From: Akkermansiaceae bacterium
GTDB taxonomy: Bacteria > Verrucomicrobiota > Verrucomicrobiia > Verrucomicrobiales > Akkermansiaceae
Assembly: GCA_023300205.1 (NCBI GenBank)
Contig: JALZVD010000312.1
Coordinates: 1 to 11,864 of the forward strand
Length of the DNA stretch: 11,864 bases
Reading direction: 5' to 3'
Positions within the stretch are counted from its first letter, which is position 1. Each line of letters opens with the position of its first letter. Made by a program: the position numbers and the translations under genes. This document shows, one piece after another, positions 1 through 6,392 of the stretch. The notes below the pieces were generated by a model. That model made no database searches, was not told the origin of the DNA, and was given only the letters and a program-made list of their open reading frames with translations.

Positions 1-54
1 TTAGCCGCTGGTCTACCAGAAGCCTTGGCTAATCGCCTTGCTGACGGCAGATAA
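1..54 (+). CDS. C-terminal end of an upstream gene (partial)
   Basis: The first reading frame is open from base 1 and ends at a TAA at 52-54, giving 17 codons that read LAAGLPEALANRLADGR. The peptide is Ala/Leu-rich with well-spaced charges, as in a C-terminal amphipathic helix, and the stop lies 31 bp before the mutT start, which suits a tandem gene. The piece is too short to identify and no function is proposed. It could also be a chance open frame. Confidence 0.4.
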   Translation, partial: LAAGLPEALANRLADGR

Positions 55-85
55 AAACCTTCATAGTTCACGGGGCTACTATAAA

Positions 86-487
86 ATGGAAACTCCACCC
101 CTCGAAGTAGTCTGCGCCCTAATCATCAATGAAAATGGCAAGCTTCTAGCCTGTCGTCGTGGCCCTAACACTTCACTCCCAGGCAAATGGGAATTCCCTG
201 GCGGAAAAGTGGAAATAAATGAAACACCAGAATCTGCCCTCAAAAGAGAAATCCAAGAAGAACTAGAGATTTTCATCTCCATACGAGCAACCTTAGACAC
301 AGTGACTCACCACTACCCTCATTTTACCATTGCCCTCTCCCCTTTTCTTTGCCAAATCATAGATTCACAACCTCCTAAATGCATCGAACACGCAGAAATT
401 AGATGGGTGAACCTCTCAGAACTCTCCTCTCTAGAATGGGCAGAAGCTGACTTACCCATTATTGAACAATACAAAAGATTACTATGA
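86..487 (+). CDS. mutT: MutT-like Nudix hydrolase (putative 8-oxo-dGTP diphosphatase)
   Basis: The product is 133 aa, the usual MutT length. It shows the start of the Nudix fold (VVCALIINENGKLLACRR, residues 8-25), the GKWEFPGGK lead-in (33-41) and a Nudix box at 40-62: G40, E46, then R54-E55-I-x-E58-E59. Enzymes of this family hydrolyse damaged or non-canonical nucleoside triphosphates such as 8-oxo-dGTP in the cytoplasm, using Mg2+ held by the Glu residues of the REUxEE core. The usual Gly after that core is Glu61 (EELEI). All the metal-binding glutamates remain, so the enzyme should be active. I chose the ATG at 86 because a TTG start at 38 would overlap the preceding frame and add 16 residues outside the family domain. 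The end overlaps the next gene by four bases (ATGA), which suggests translational coupling. The exact substrate (8-oxo-dGTP or CTP/5-methyl-dCTP as in NudG) cannot be settled from sequence. Confidence 0.88.
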   Translation: METPPLEVVCALIINENGKLLACRRGPNTSLPGKWEFPGGKVEINETPESALKREIQEELEIFISIRATLDTVTHHYPHFTIALSPFLCQIIDSQPPKCIEHAEIRWVNLSELSSLEWAEADLPIIEQYKRLL

Positions 488-1131
488 CCACAAACTCAAC
501 CAAACTCATCGTCTTTGACTGCGACTCCACACTCTCATCCATTGAAGGCATTGATGAATTAGCTCGTGAAAAAGGCTCCGAGATATTCAATGAAGTGGAG
601 GCTCTTACCAATGCAGCAATGAACGGCGAGGTTCCACTAGACCAAGTCTTTTCCCGAAGACTAGAAATCATCCAGCCTGATCTAATCACCTGCCAAAAAG
701 TAGAACAACTCTATATAGAAACGGTTGAACCAACTGCCCTCAAAACTCTCGATAAACTGAAAAATCTAGGCTACACACCCATCATCCTCTCTGGAGGCTT
801 TAAAAGACTCATTGAACCCCTAGCCAAATATCTAGCAATAGAAAGAGTAGAAGCTGTTCCACTCACCCTAGATGAAGCCGGAAACTATGTAGAATTTGAT
901 GCCAGCTACCCAACAACCTACAATGGAGGAAAACCAGAAATCATCAATAAACTCAAAACTGAGTTCTCTCCTGATCGTATCATCATGGTTGGTGATGGTG
1001 CCTCAGACCTAGAAACCAAAGAAGATGTTGACCTCTTCGTAGGTTACGGGAAATACACTGATCGCCAAAAAGTTAGAGAAGGAGCAGATCACTTCATCTA
1101 CTCTCTCGCTGACTTGCTAGATATTATTTAA
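484..1131 (+). CDS. serB: Phosphoserine phosphatase (HAD superfamily)
   Basis: This 215-aa HAD phosphatase has all four motifs. Motif I is FDCDST (nucleophile Asp12, acid/base Asp14), motif II is LSGGF (Ser103), motif III is Lys150 in NGGKPE, and motif IV is GDGASD (Asp171, Asp175). The EGIDELA segment (21-27) after motif I and the stretch MVGDGASDLET resemble the compact human/plant-type phosphoserine phosphatases, which lack the ACT domain of longer SerB proteins. The expected reaction is the last step of serine synthesis, L-phosphoserine to L-serine plus phosphate, in the cytoplasm. The ATG lies inside the end of mutT (ATGA, 484-487), so the two are probably co-transcribed. The 3' end overlaps the convergent aroB by 8 bp. 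A related small-molecule HAD phosphatase is possible, but the substrate-side EGIDELA signature favours phosphoserine. Confidence 0.87.
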   Translation: MTTNSTKLIVFDCDSTLSSIEGIDELAREKGSEIFNEVEALTNAAMNGEVPLDQVFSRRLEIIQPDLITCQKVEQLYIETVEPTALKTLDKLKNLGYTPIILSGGFKRLIEPLAKYLAIERVEAVPLTLDEAGNYVEFDASYPTTYNGGKPEIINKLKTEFSPDRIIMVGDGASDLETKEDVDLFVGYGKYTDRQKVREGADHFIYSLADLLDII

Positions 1132-2212
1132 CCTCCATTCGTAGATGCTCGATCGCCTCTCTTAAGTCAGATTCATTAACCTCATCAGACACAAAACTTA
1201 CCCCCAGTGACCTCAACAAAACAAACCGGATTGATCCACTAGAAAACTTCTTATCCGTCAGTAGCTTCTCCATAACCCTATCAGTAGAAATTTTCTCATC
1301 CAGAACAAGCGGTAACTGAAACAACTCCAAAAGAGCGATAATCCGTAACCCATCAGCCTCAGTCAAAGTGCTTCGCCTTTGAGATAAATACACCGCTGCT
1401 CTGATCCCTAGTGAAATTGCTTCACCATGCAGAAGCTCACCATATGGCAAACTAGCCTCTATACCATGCCCTATCGTATGGCCAAAATTCAGTAACGCGC
1501 GAGTATCATTCAGCTCCTGCTCATCTTCCTCCACAACACGCGCCTTGATTGCCAAATTCCTAGCCAGTAAATCCGCCGGTGGTTGCTGATTTACCGGGTC
1601 TAACTTCTCCAAATCTCTAAACATTGCCGCATCCCTTATCGCAGCATGCTTGATCACCTCAGCAAAACCCTCTCGGTATTCACGCCCTGATAAAGTCTGC
1701 AACGTAACCGGATCTACAATCACCATTTTAGGCTGATGAAATGCCCCAACAAGATTCTTCCCTTCAGCTATATTCACACCCGTCTTCCCTCCCACTGAGC
1801 TGTCCACCTGAGAAACAATCGTAGTTGGAATCTGAACAAAAGGAATACCCCGATAAAACACAGCCGCAACAAACCCTGCAAGATCTCCTACCACACCACC
1901 TCCTAGAGCCAAAACAAAGGACTTTCTCCCATGCCCAGCCTGCGTCATCTCACTACACAAATTTTCCACATTCCCCATACTCTTAGAAGCCTCACCAGCC
2001 ACTACCACATGCTGTGAAAGCTTAATACCAGCATCGATTAACGCCTTAGCAACTGAATCCGCGTAATGAATAGCCACATTAGAATCCGTAATCAAAGCAC
2101 AGTGAAAACCAAGCCCCAATGTCGAAATCTTCTCCCCAAAAGATTCTAAAATCCCGTATTCGCACCAGACATCATAACTCCTATCCCCCAAATCAATATG
2201 TACCTTGCTCAT
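1124..2212 (-). CDS. aroB: 3-dehydroquinate synthase
   Basis: The product is 362 aa, full length for the family. It catalyses the second shikimate-pathway step, converting DAHP to 3-dehydroquinate with NAD+ and a divalent metal. Visible signatures are the glycine-rich NAD-binding run ALGGGVVGDLAGFVA (102-116), then VQIPTT, QVDSSVGGKTGVN (135-147) and KNLVGAFHQP. The metal ligands by homology are Glu185 (FAEVIKH), His245 (NFGHTIGH) and His262 (LHGEA). The 17-residue spacing between the two histidines matches E. coli AroB. The start is the ATG at 2212, which gives a normal N-terminus (VHIDLGDRSYDV); no Shine-Dalgarno sequence precedes it. The gene runs convergently into serB with an 8-bp coding overlap, so it is a separate transcription unit, probably driven from the 2213-2368 gap. 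All catalytic residues I can check are present. Confidence 0.96.
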   Translation of the reverse strand: MSKVHIDLGDRSYDVWCEYGILESFGEKISTLGLGFHCALITDSNVAIHYADSVAKALIDAGIKLSQHVVVAGEASKSMGNVENLCSEMTQAGHGRKSFVLALGGGVVGDLAGFVAAVFYRGIPFVQIPTTIVSQVDSSVGGKTGVNIAEGKNLVGAFHQPKMVIVDPVTLQTLSGREYREGFAEVIKHAAIRDAAMFRDLEKLDPVNQQPPADLLARNLAIKARVVEEDEQELNDTRALLNFGHTIGHGIEASLPYGELLHGEAISLGIRAAVYLSQRRSTLTEADGLRIIALLELFQLPLVLDEKISTDRVMEKLLTDKKFSSGSIRFVLLRSLGVSFVSDEVNESDLREAIEHLRMEVK

Positions 2213-2267
2213 AGAAATGGACTAAAGTATGATGACTACGAAGTAAATCATGAATTCAGGCTGGCAA

Positions 2268-2295
2268 AATAAAATCGACCGAATATCATCGTCAA
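2268..2295 (-). promoter_or_regulatory. Candidate promoter for aroB
   Basis: Read on the minus strand there is a TTGACG (-35-like, five of six to consensus) at 2295-2290, a 16-base spacer, and TTTATT (four of six) at 2273-2268. Transcription would start near 2261 and leave a leader of about 50 bases before the aroB ATG. This is a pattern match only, against a sigma-70 consensus that may not fit this organism exactly. Confidence 0.3.
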
Positions 2296-2310
2296 TAGAA
2301 CAACATACGA

Positions 2311-2322
2311 AGAGGACCCTCT
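2311..2322. repeat. Short inverted repeat in the aroB/zinc-ribbon gene gap
   Basis: AGAGG and CCTCT are separated by two bases, a near-palindrome of 12 bp in the divergent gap between aroB and the gene at 2369. The two-base spacer is too small for a hairpin loop, so if it matters at all it would be a dimeric protein-binding site. An arm this short can easily occur by chance. Confidence 0.15.
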
Positions 2323-2368
2323 CTTACAAAATCAACTAATTAACTCCCACCAAAACATTTCATCTAAA

Positions 2369-3958
2369 ATGGACAAAATCCCAATCAAATGCACATCCTG
2401 TGGACAAAAATTCTCCGTTACTGAATCCTACATTGGCAGAATGGTAGAATGTGGGGCTTGTGACCAAAAATTTAAAGTAGAAGACTCTGCTCTAGTTCGG
2501 CAGAAAAAACACTATCCCGGTGAAAAATCAGAATCAAATGCGCAGATCTTTGCCAAATCGCCCGATGCTAATCCTAAGAAACACCAAGATGTCGCATTCC
2601 AAACCGCTAACTACCAGAATGTATCTGCCGATCATATTCAGCCACCTAAGCCTCTAAAAACTCTAATGATTGCCATTGGAGCCATCGCCATTCTATTCTT
2701 TATCGCTCTTTTTCTTTTAGGCGGTAGAGAAGGAGGCATGCTAAAGGGCTTAGACAATAGCAAACGCCTCATCCTTGCTAGTTTCATTGCATTAGCTGGT
2801 TCAGCGTTAATTCTTGCAGGTTCTAGGAAAAAATCTAAAGGACTATTAGCTTCATTCATTCTTGGAGGATCACTCATCGCTATGCCGTTTCTATTCCCTG
2901 AGGTCATCGATGACACAATCGCTGAGCAGCCTAACGAAATCATTACAGTCGAATCCAAAATCGAAGATGAAAACAGCTATTCTGTCAGGCTTGAAAAATA
3001 CAAAAACGGAATTGGCTTTGGAAAAATCGAAGCCTCAAGAATTCAACTTGCTGACCCTAGCGCCTTAAAAGCAATCGTATTACGTGACAGTAAAATACAG
3101 GATATTGATCCTATCCTTTCATATTTAGAAAATGCGACAGAAATTAGTTCAAGCCCTGTAACCTACACATTTGGTAGAGAACTCGAGGGACGCCCTGTCA
3201 CATTAATCACATTTATCTCAGACACACCGCTTGAACGCGTCTTCGATTTAACAAAGAAATTTGGAGTCCCTCAAGAAATGAATGACATCAGAACCGCTCT
3301 CAAAGTAATCGAAGTCATCGTAGATAGAACCACTCTCTTAGGACAGCCATCAGCCCTCACCAACGACCCTAATCACCGCCAATACTTCGATGCTAATTAC
3401 CTAGAACTAAGAAGCATTGACCGTAATAAACAGCTTAACGCGGCTAAAAGACTCGAAACATCAGCAGACAAAGGCAGGCAATCAGACATCGCGACGGCCT
3501 TAGCAAACTTAATTAACACTAGAGACCACGAGCTATCTAGGCAAGCTATCTCAACTCTTAATCAATGGACAATACCTGAATACAAAACAGATCAAAGAGT
3601 CATCGACTACGCAAAAAAAATAGCGGGCACTGAAAACATGAGTAGAGCTGTCATGAATTATCTAACAGACAGAGATGTTCCTGGATCAGAAGAAATACTC
3701 TCTAAACAATGGGCCAGCCCAAAAGGTCACCTAATCTGGGCCAATTACCTAATAAAAGCAAACAAGCGGGGAGAAAAAGCCCTCATAAAGGCTCTCCCTA
3801 ATGTAGATAAAAACCACTACAGATCTGCAATAACCATCCTCAGAAAAATAGGCACAGTAAAATCAATATCCACCATTAACAGCGTATTATCAAAGGCTAA
3901 TGAAGAAGACAAAAAGTATTTTAAAGCTGTTGTTGACGAAATCAAATCCCGACAGTAG
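2369..3958 (+). CDS. MJ0042-type zinc-ribbon membrane protein with helical C-terminal region
   Basis: The product is 529 aa of unknown function. Residues 6-36 form a zinc-ribbon of the MJ0042/zinc_ribbon type with two CxxC knuckles (Cys8, Cys11, Cys28, Cys31). A polar linker (about 45-95) follows, then three hydrophobic segments at about 97-118, 133-151 and 157-178. The rest (180-529) is soluble. Residues 190-345 look alpha/beta and 350-529 are helix-rich with regular spacing reminiscent of HEAT-like repeats, although I cannot assign a repeat family. The ribbon would be cytoplasmic and, with three TM segments, the C-terminal part would lie across the membrane. The start ATG has no Shine-Dalgarno sequence but places the ribbon right at the N-terminus, as is usual. 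The gene is divergent from aroB. Its base composition is less C-skewed than its neighbours. The N-terminus resembles proteins I recall from Verrucomicrobia. The role is unknown. Confidence 0.8.
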   Translation: MDKIPIKCTSCGQKFSVTESYIGRMVECGACDQKFKVEDSALVRQKKHYPGEKSESNAQIFAKSPDANPKKHQDVAFQTANYQNVSADHIQPPKPLKTLMIAIGAIAILFFIALFLLGGREGGMLKGLDNSKRLILASFIALAGSALILAGSRKKSKGLLASFILGGSLIAMPFLFPEVIDDTIAEQPNEIITVESKIEDENSYSVRLEKYKNGIGFGKIEASRIQLADPSALKAIVLRDSKIQDIDPILSYLENATEISSSPVTYTFGRELEGRPVTLITFISDTPLERVFDLTKKFGVPQEMNDIRTALKVIEVIVDRTTLLGQPSALTNDPNHRQYFDANYLELRSIDRNKQLNAAKRLETSADKGRQSDIATALANLINTRDHELSRQAISTLNQWTIPEYKTDQRVIDYAKKIAGTENMSRAVMNYLTDRDVPGSEEILSKQWASPKGHLIWANYLIKANKRGEKALIKALPNVDKNHYRSAITILRKIGTVKSISTINSVLSKANEEDKKYFKAVVDEIKSRQ

Positions 3959-3969
3959 TCTGCGCTTTC

Positions 3970-3993
3970 AGAAAAACAACATCCCGTTTTTCT
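3970..3993 (+). terminator. AT-rich hairpin after the zinc-ribbon gene (weak terminator candidate)
   Basis: Eight bases (AGAAAAAC) pair perfectly with GTTTTTCT across an eight-base loop, starting 11 bases after the stop codon at 3958 and before the tRNA gene. The stem has only two G-C pairs and a mixed pyrimidine tail, so it is weaker than a classical intrinsic terminator. Its position, downstream of a stop and upstream of the next transcript, is the main argument for it. Confidence 0.3.
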
Positions 3994-4019
3994 TACCTTT
4001 CTCTTAAGATTTTGGAAAG

Positions 4020-4103
4020 GCCACCGTGGCGGAATTGGTAGACGCCCCAGACTTAAAATCTGGTGTCCTTCGGGGCGTACCGGTTCGATCCCGGTCGGTG
4101 GTA
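4020..4103 (+). tRNA. tRNA-Leu(UAA)
   Basis: A complete class II tRNA of 84 bases reads leucine UUA (and UUG by wobble). The acceptor stem pairs GCCACCG (4020-4026) with CGGTGGU (4096-4102), including the G1-U72 wobble also found in E. coli tRNA-Leu(UAA), and A73 at 4103 is the leucine discriminator. The anticodon stem CCAGA/TCTGG (4047-4051, 4059-4063) holds loop CTTAAAA with anticodon TAA at 4054-4056. A long variable arm with a TTCG-capped stem lies at about 4065-4076. The T arm ACCGG-TTCGATC-CCGGT spans 4079-4095. The D loop contains the expected GG-containing sequence. CCA is not encoded, so it must be added by CCA nucleotidyltransferase. The RNA is followed by a T-rich run (TTTTCTCTCT). 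Confidence 0.97.
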
Positions 4104-4119
4104 TTTTCTCTCTATACTT

Positions 4120-4151
4120 CATTACATACTGCCCTTAGCAGTCATTACATA
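4120..4151. repeat. Direct repeat CATTACATA flanking a small hairpin
   Basis: CATTACATA occurs at 4120-4128 and again at 4143-4151. Between and overlapping the copies, ACTGC (4128-4132) can pair with GCAGT (4138-4142) over a five-base loop. The element lies in the 64-bp gap between the tRNA 3' end and the oxidoreductase start. It could be a tRNA trailer structure, a regulator site for the oxidoreductase, or chance. The repeat itself is exact; its function is unknown. Confidence 0.3.
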
Positions 4152-4167
4152 TTACCTTAATCTCACT

Positions 4168-5421
4168 ATGTCAGCTAAACTATCACTAGCAATCTGTGGT
4201 TGCGGATCTCGTTCACGGACATACTCAAAAATAGCCATCTCCTTAACCAATGAGTTTGAGATCGTCGCTGGTGCTGACCCTATTCAATCTCGGGTACAAG
4301 CCATCCACCAGATCTCAAACAACCAAAACTTCAAAGCCTTCTCATCCGCAGAAGAACTACTCGCCCAGCCAAAACTTGCAGACATCATGCTCATTGGCAC
4401 ACAAGACCAGTTTCATTTCGAACCAGCTAAAAAAGCTCTCGAACTCGGTTATCATATCCTACTAGAGAAGCCCGCCGCCCAAACTATCCAGGAGGTCAAA
4501 GAACTCGCTGAACTCGCAAAAAAACACAACAGAAAAATCGTTCTCTGCTTCGTCCTCCGCTACACACCATTCTATTCCAAAGTAAAAGAAATCATCGATT
4601 CAGGACAGCTCGGACAAATCATCTCCCTACGCGCTCATGAAGGCGTTGACCCATTTCACCAAGCCCACTCATACGTGAGAGGCCACTGGGCCAAATCTGC
4701 TGATTCCACTCCTATGATCATCGCAAAATGCTGCCATGACACAGACATCATCTCATGGCTTATCAACTCCCCCTGCACCTCAGTTTCATCCATTGGTAAC
4801 ACCGCCTATTTTAATGAAAATCATGCCCCAGAAGGAGCCACTGCCAGATGCACTGATTGCTGCCCTCACGCGGACACATGCCTCTACAGCGCTCTAAGAT
4901 ACACCACAGATAAAGAATCTTGGCTAAACATGGTATATCCAGATCCTACCACAAAAAGAACTAAAGAAAAAATCCTAAACTGGCTTCACACATCTCCATG
5001 GGGAAGATGTGTCTACAGTTGCGATAATGACGCCGTTGACCATCAGCAAGTAATCATGGAATTTGATAATGGTGCGTCAGCCTCCCTATCAATGACTGCA
5101 TTTGATTCAGGAAGAACCCTAGAAATATTCGGAACCAAAGGCTCTCTAAGAGGAGGTGACGCCATCAAACAACAATTTAACACAGACCTAATCATTCGTG
5201 ACCATCACAACGGTGAATTAGAAAAAATCAATCTCCAAGATCAAATAGACAAACAATACGCCGGTCATGGCGGTGGAGACCACGGACTCATCAACTCACT
5301 CTCTCGTATCATTAATGAGTCCTCTGAGTCCCCTATCGAATCAATCATCGAAGGACACCTTATTGGCTTCTCTGCTGAAAAATCTCGATTACAAGGTGGC
5401 ATAAAAATCACTCTAACTTAG
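4168..5421 (+). CDS. Gfo/Idh/MocA-family oxidoreductase with a cysteine cluster
   Basis: The product is a 417-aa NAD(P)-dependent oxidoreductase. The Rossmann domain begins with ICGCGSRSRTY (9-19) and VAGADP (33-38) and ends with the family's EKP motif (100-102; Lys101 is the usual catalytic lysine). The second domain carries VLRYTPFYSKVKEII (129-143) and KCCHDTDI (187-194), the expected substrate-side His-Asp region. Two cysteine groups stand out: Cys228, 231, 232 and 238 in a CxxCCxxxxxC arrangement, and Cys281/Cys285 just before DNDAVDHQ. I recall the same features in many uncharacterised Gfo/Idh proteins of Bacteroidota and Verrucomicrobiota. GHGGGDHGL (367-375) is also typical. I chose the ATG at 4168 because an upstream in-frame start would read through the tRNA. 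The substrate is unknown, probably a sugar, inositol or sugar-nucleotide derivative. There are no pathway neighbours to help, and the enzyme has no export signal. Confidence 0.88.
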   Translation: MSAKLSLAICGCGSRSRTYSKIAISLTNEFEIVAGADPIQSRVQAIHQISNNQNFKAFSSAEELLAQPKLADIMLIGTQDQFHFEPAKKALELGYHILLEKPAAQTIQEVKELAELAKKHNRKIVLCFVLRYTPFYSKVKEIIDSGQLGQIISLRAHEGVDPFHQAHSYVRGHWAKSADSTPMIIAKCCHDTDIISWLINSPCTSVSSIGNTAYFNENHAPEGATARCTDCCPHADTCLYSALRYTTDKESWLNMVYPDPTTKRTKEKILNWLHTSPWGRCVYSCDNDAVDHQQVIMEFDNGASASLSMTAFDSGRTLEIFGTKGSLRGGDAIKQQFNTDLIIRDHHNGELEKINLQDQIDKQYAGHGGGDHGLINSLSRIINESSESPIESIIEGHLIGFSAEKSRLQGGIKITLT

Positions 5422-5458
5422 CACATTTAAAATACCAAAAAGAACTCTACACCCACAC

Positions 5459-5486
5459 TTGCGACTTCACCATCCGAGTTTAAGAT
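5459..5486 (+). promoter_or_regulatory. Candidate promoter for the glycosidase-like gene pair
   Basis: TTGCGA at 5459-5464 and TAAGAT at 5481-5486 are separated by 16 bases, each matching the sigma-70 consensus at four of six positions. A start near 5493 would leave a leader of about 16 bases before the ATG at 5509. This is a weak match, supported mainly by its place in the only gap before the gene pair. Confidence 0.28.
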
Positions 5487-5508
5487 CCCAATAATAACCT
5501 CATACAAC

Positions 5509-6369
5509 ATGAATAAAAACCTCAGGCTATCACAGGTCAAAAAACTCACCCTATATATCAGTTCTCTAGCTGTAATTTCTGTTGCCAGCGCCTGCCTTCA
5601 GCCCCACTCCCTCACTCAAGTAACACAACCTAAAGTCACCCAGACACCACCAAAAAAAAATACCGTTATTCCCCCAGTTAAACCACAATCCCTGCTCCCA
5701 AACAAATTACACCAAATCAGTCATCAAAAAATTCAGTTCAACATCGTCACCTTTGATACCAGAAACCAGAACCTCATCGTTGCTGACCAGCCAAAAGGCC
5801 CAGGCTCCATCTGGCCAGACTCACAATCCGCAGCAAAAGCAAATAAAGGAATTGCTGCCATTAATGCTGGATTCTTCACACCAGAAGGTGCCCCACTAGG
5901 TATCGTCATCGCAAACGGAATCCAGCAAGGATCTAACAACACATCATCCCTAGGAACTGCCATGTTCTATCAAACCAACACCATCACTAAAATTTCACGC
6001 AGAGCCATCTGGAACAAATTATCCAAATCTCCTCCTCTCAACCTCCTTCAGTCTGGCCCCATGCTTATAGAAAATTCCAAAACCGTCGCTGGCTTATCCT
6101 CTAAATCATCACGCGTCCGCTCATTCATCGCCACAGATGGCAAAAATCACTGGTGCATCGGCCATGTCGGCACCTGCACATTAGCACAGCTATCTAATGC
6201 TCTCGCTACAATAAATATCGAAAATTTCAACATCACAACTGCGCTCAATCTTGATGGAGGTCGCTCATCAGACCTATGGGTATCCTCATCAGTTACCGGA
6301 GGCCCCAAGACCATTCGCCCATTCTGGAATAAACCAGTACGTAACTTCCTCATACTTAAAAGCAACTAA
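5509..6369 (+). CDS. Phosphodiester glycosidase (NAGPA/DUF2233-like) lipoprotein
   Basis: The product is 286 aa. A basic N-terminus and hydrophobic core lead to VASAC at 25-29, a plausible lipobox with Cys29 as the lipidated residue. A Pro/Thr/Gln/Lys-rich linker (30-65) leads into a NAGPA-type phosphodiester glycosidase domain (about 70-286). Its motifs in order are AAINAGFF (116-123) followed by PxGxxIxxG, QSGPMLI (181-187), SRVRSFIA with Arg204, LNLDGGRSSDLW (246-257), and the closing NKPVRNFLIL (274-283). The family includes human N-acetylglucosamine-1-phosphodiester glycosidase and bacterial envelope proteins such as YigE, and acts on sugar-1-phosphodiester linkages. Here it would be anchored to an envelope membrane and act on envelope glycans, which is an inference. 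It lies 23 bp upstream of a diverged paralogue and is probably co-transcribed with it. The actual substrate is unknown. Confidence 0.82.
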   Translation: MNKNLRLSQVKKLTLYISSLAVISVASACLQPHSLTQVTQPKVTQTPPKKNTVIPPVKPQSLLPNKLHQISHQKIQFNIVTFDTRNQNLIVADQPKGPGSIWPDSQSAAKANKGIAAINAGFFTPEGAPLGIVIANGIQQGSNNTSSLGTAMFYQTNTITKISRRAIWNKLSKSPPLNLLQSGPMLIENSKTVAGLSSKSSRVRSFIATDGKNHWCIGHVGTCTLAQLSNALATINIENFNITTALNLDGGRSSDLWVSSSVTGGPKTIRPFWNKPVRNFLILKSN

Positions 6370-6392
6370 CCTCTATTTCCACATCACACCCT

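Noticed and set aside
38..85. A TTG-initiated extension of the mutT reading frame
   Set aside because: It overlaps the likely end of the preceding gene and adds 16 residues outside the Nudix fold. The ATG at 86 gives the normal family length.
80..85. TATAAA directly before the mutT start as a -10 box
   Set aside because: A start about seven bases downstream would fall inside the coding sequence, and no -35 element is present at the right spacing.
2638..2958. A 106-codon minus-strand frame opposite the zinc-ribbon gene
   Set aside because: It is the antisense of the three-TM region, Met/Pro-rich by composition, with no start signal or recognisable motif.
4063..4167. An upstream start for the oxidoreductase frame inside the tRNA gene
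   Set aside because: The added 35 residues would be encoded partly by the tRNA-Leu sequence. The ATG at 4168 begins directly before the Rossmann motif.
4020..5421. tRNA-Leu as an integration site for a mobile element
   Set aside because: There is no integrase, no second copy of the tRNA 3' end and no phage- or plasmid-like gene in the window. The downstream genes look chromosomal.
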